Source of the DNA: an uncultured Flavobacteriales bacterium
Lineage (GTDB): Bacteria > Bacteroidota > Bacteroidia > Flavobacteriales_D > Sanyastnellaceae
Assembly: GCA_938084585.1 (NCBI GenBank)
Contig: CALKFF010000029.1
Coordinates: 55,391-119,390, forward strand
Direction: 5' to 3'
DNA: 64,000 bases
This document shows positions 63,850 to 64,000 of this stretch, in pieces; positions within the stretch are counted from its first letter, which is position 1; each line of letters begins with the position of its first letter. Under the pieces are notes generated by a model. That model had not been told where the DNA came from. It saw nothing but the letters and a program-made list of their open reading frames with translations, and did not search any database. Both the position numbers and the translations under genes were made by a program.

Positions 63850-64000
63850 ATGAAGCGCCCCCGCCCTCGTATGTTCAGCGCCTTGTGGATCGTGGCAGTG
63901 AGCACTGTGCTGGCGTCGCTGTTGGCCGGTTGCTCCGTCCAAAAACGGACCACCACCCGTGGCTTTCACATCGAAAAAAGGTCTGCACGAGTGCACGTCC
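63850..64000 (+). CDS. Start of a lipoprotein gene, truncated by the window edge
   Basis: The visible 50 codons begin MKRPRPRMFSALWIV, continue with a hydrophobic stretch to the lipobox LLAGC (Cys at about 28) and then SVQKRTTTRGFHIEKRS. CSVxKR...GFH or GYH near the lipidation site is common in uncharacterised Bacteroidota lipoproteins. No domain can be seen. The frame stays open to position 64000. It is divergent from the CpcT/CpeT-like gene. Confidence 0.7.
   Translation, partial: MKRPRPRMFSALWIVAVSTVLASLLAGCSVQKRTTTRGFHIEKRSARVHV

Overview
This 64 kb window is chromosomal DNA from a member of the Bacteroidota, most like a high-GC member of the Flavobacteriales. The signs are type IX secretion (T9SS) sorting tails, a PorP/SprF protein, a gliding-motility-type C-terminal domain, DUF4290, GWxTD and DUF5684 proteins, an S10-spc-alpha ribosomal cluster followed by carA and eno, a DnaJ with only two zinc-binding motifs, promoters of the TTG / TAnnTTTG type, and almost no Shine-Dalgarno sequences. 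Genus-level placement is inference. I see no insertion sequences, prophage genes, CRISPR arrays or rRNA genes. There is one tRNA, tRNA-Gly(GCC).

Layout. (1) 1-2.85 kb: end of lpxK, a TlpA-type lipoprotein and an LpxH-like hydrolase, i.e. lipid A synthesis plus envelope redox. (2) 2.9-10.8 kb: a large secreted beta-propeller-type T9SS protein, lipA, a putative exported protein, an OsmC-type protein with a 40-residue lipoprotein tail-to-tail, a GWxTD lipoprotein and rlmB. (3) 10.8-17.5 kb: a 1908-residue T9SS type B protein with about 19 HYR-like repeats, overlapping by ATGA with a PorP/SprF gene. (4) 17.6-37.9 kb, all on the minus strand: rpsL-rpsG-fusA-rpsJ through secY-map-infA to rpoA-rplQ, then carA and eno. 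A canonical promoter and a leader hairpin precede rpsL, and a strong terminator follows rplQ. (5) 38.1-43.7 kb: UvrD/PcrA helicase, a lipoprotein, a secreted peptidylarginine-deiminase-like T9SS protein and a Bax-inhibitor-1 membrane protein. (6) 43.8-49.7 kb: QueD/PTPS-like enzyme, HldD epimerase, MerR-type regulator, M23 peptidase, alaS and a DUF5684 membrane protein. (7) 49.8-59.5 kb, minus strand: NtrC-type regulator, Ppx/GppA phosphatase, an ABC-2 exporter pair, dnaJ, grpE, a TlpA-like protein, murA, DUF4290 protein and an AcpH-like protein. (8) 59.6-64 kb: tRNA-Gly, a cyclophilin, a pentapeptide-repeat exported protein, a Cys-rich repeat protein, a CpcT/CpeT-like lipoprotein and the start of another lipoprotein.

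The most notable structure is regulatory. At least ten genes that begin transcription units carry an octamer close to TAYCTTYG exactly 4 nt before the start codon, and a few more carry it 5-6 nt away. Because the Bacteroidota -7 element normally lies just before the transcription start, these genes are predicted to make leaderless or nearly leaderless mRNAs. The rpsL operon, the tRNA and a few others have the same element far upstream and therefore real leaders. I used this pattern, together with family N-termini, to correct several starts, for example the GTG of the helicase gene and the start of the M23 peptidase.

Most of the window is housekeeping. The accessory interest lies in the extracellular proteins: the HYR-repeat giant, the PAD-like enzyme, the triad-repeat Cys-rich protein and the exported pentapeptide-repeat protein. 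A MurA with Asp at the usual catalytic Cys position is also notable. I did not find a clearly new defence, mobile or biosynthetic system.
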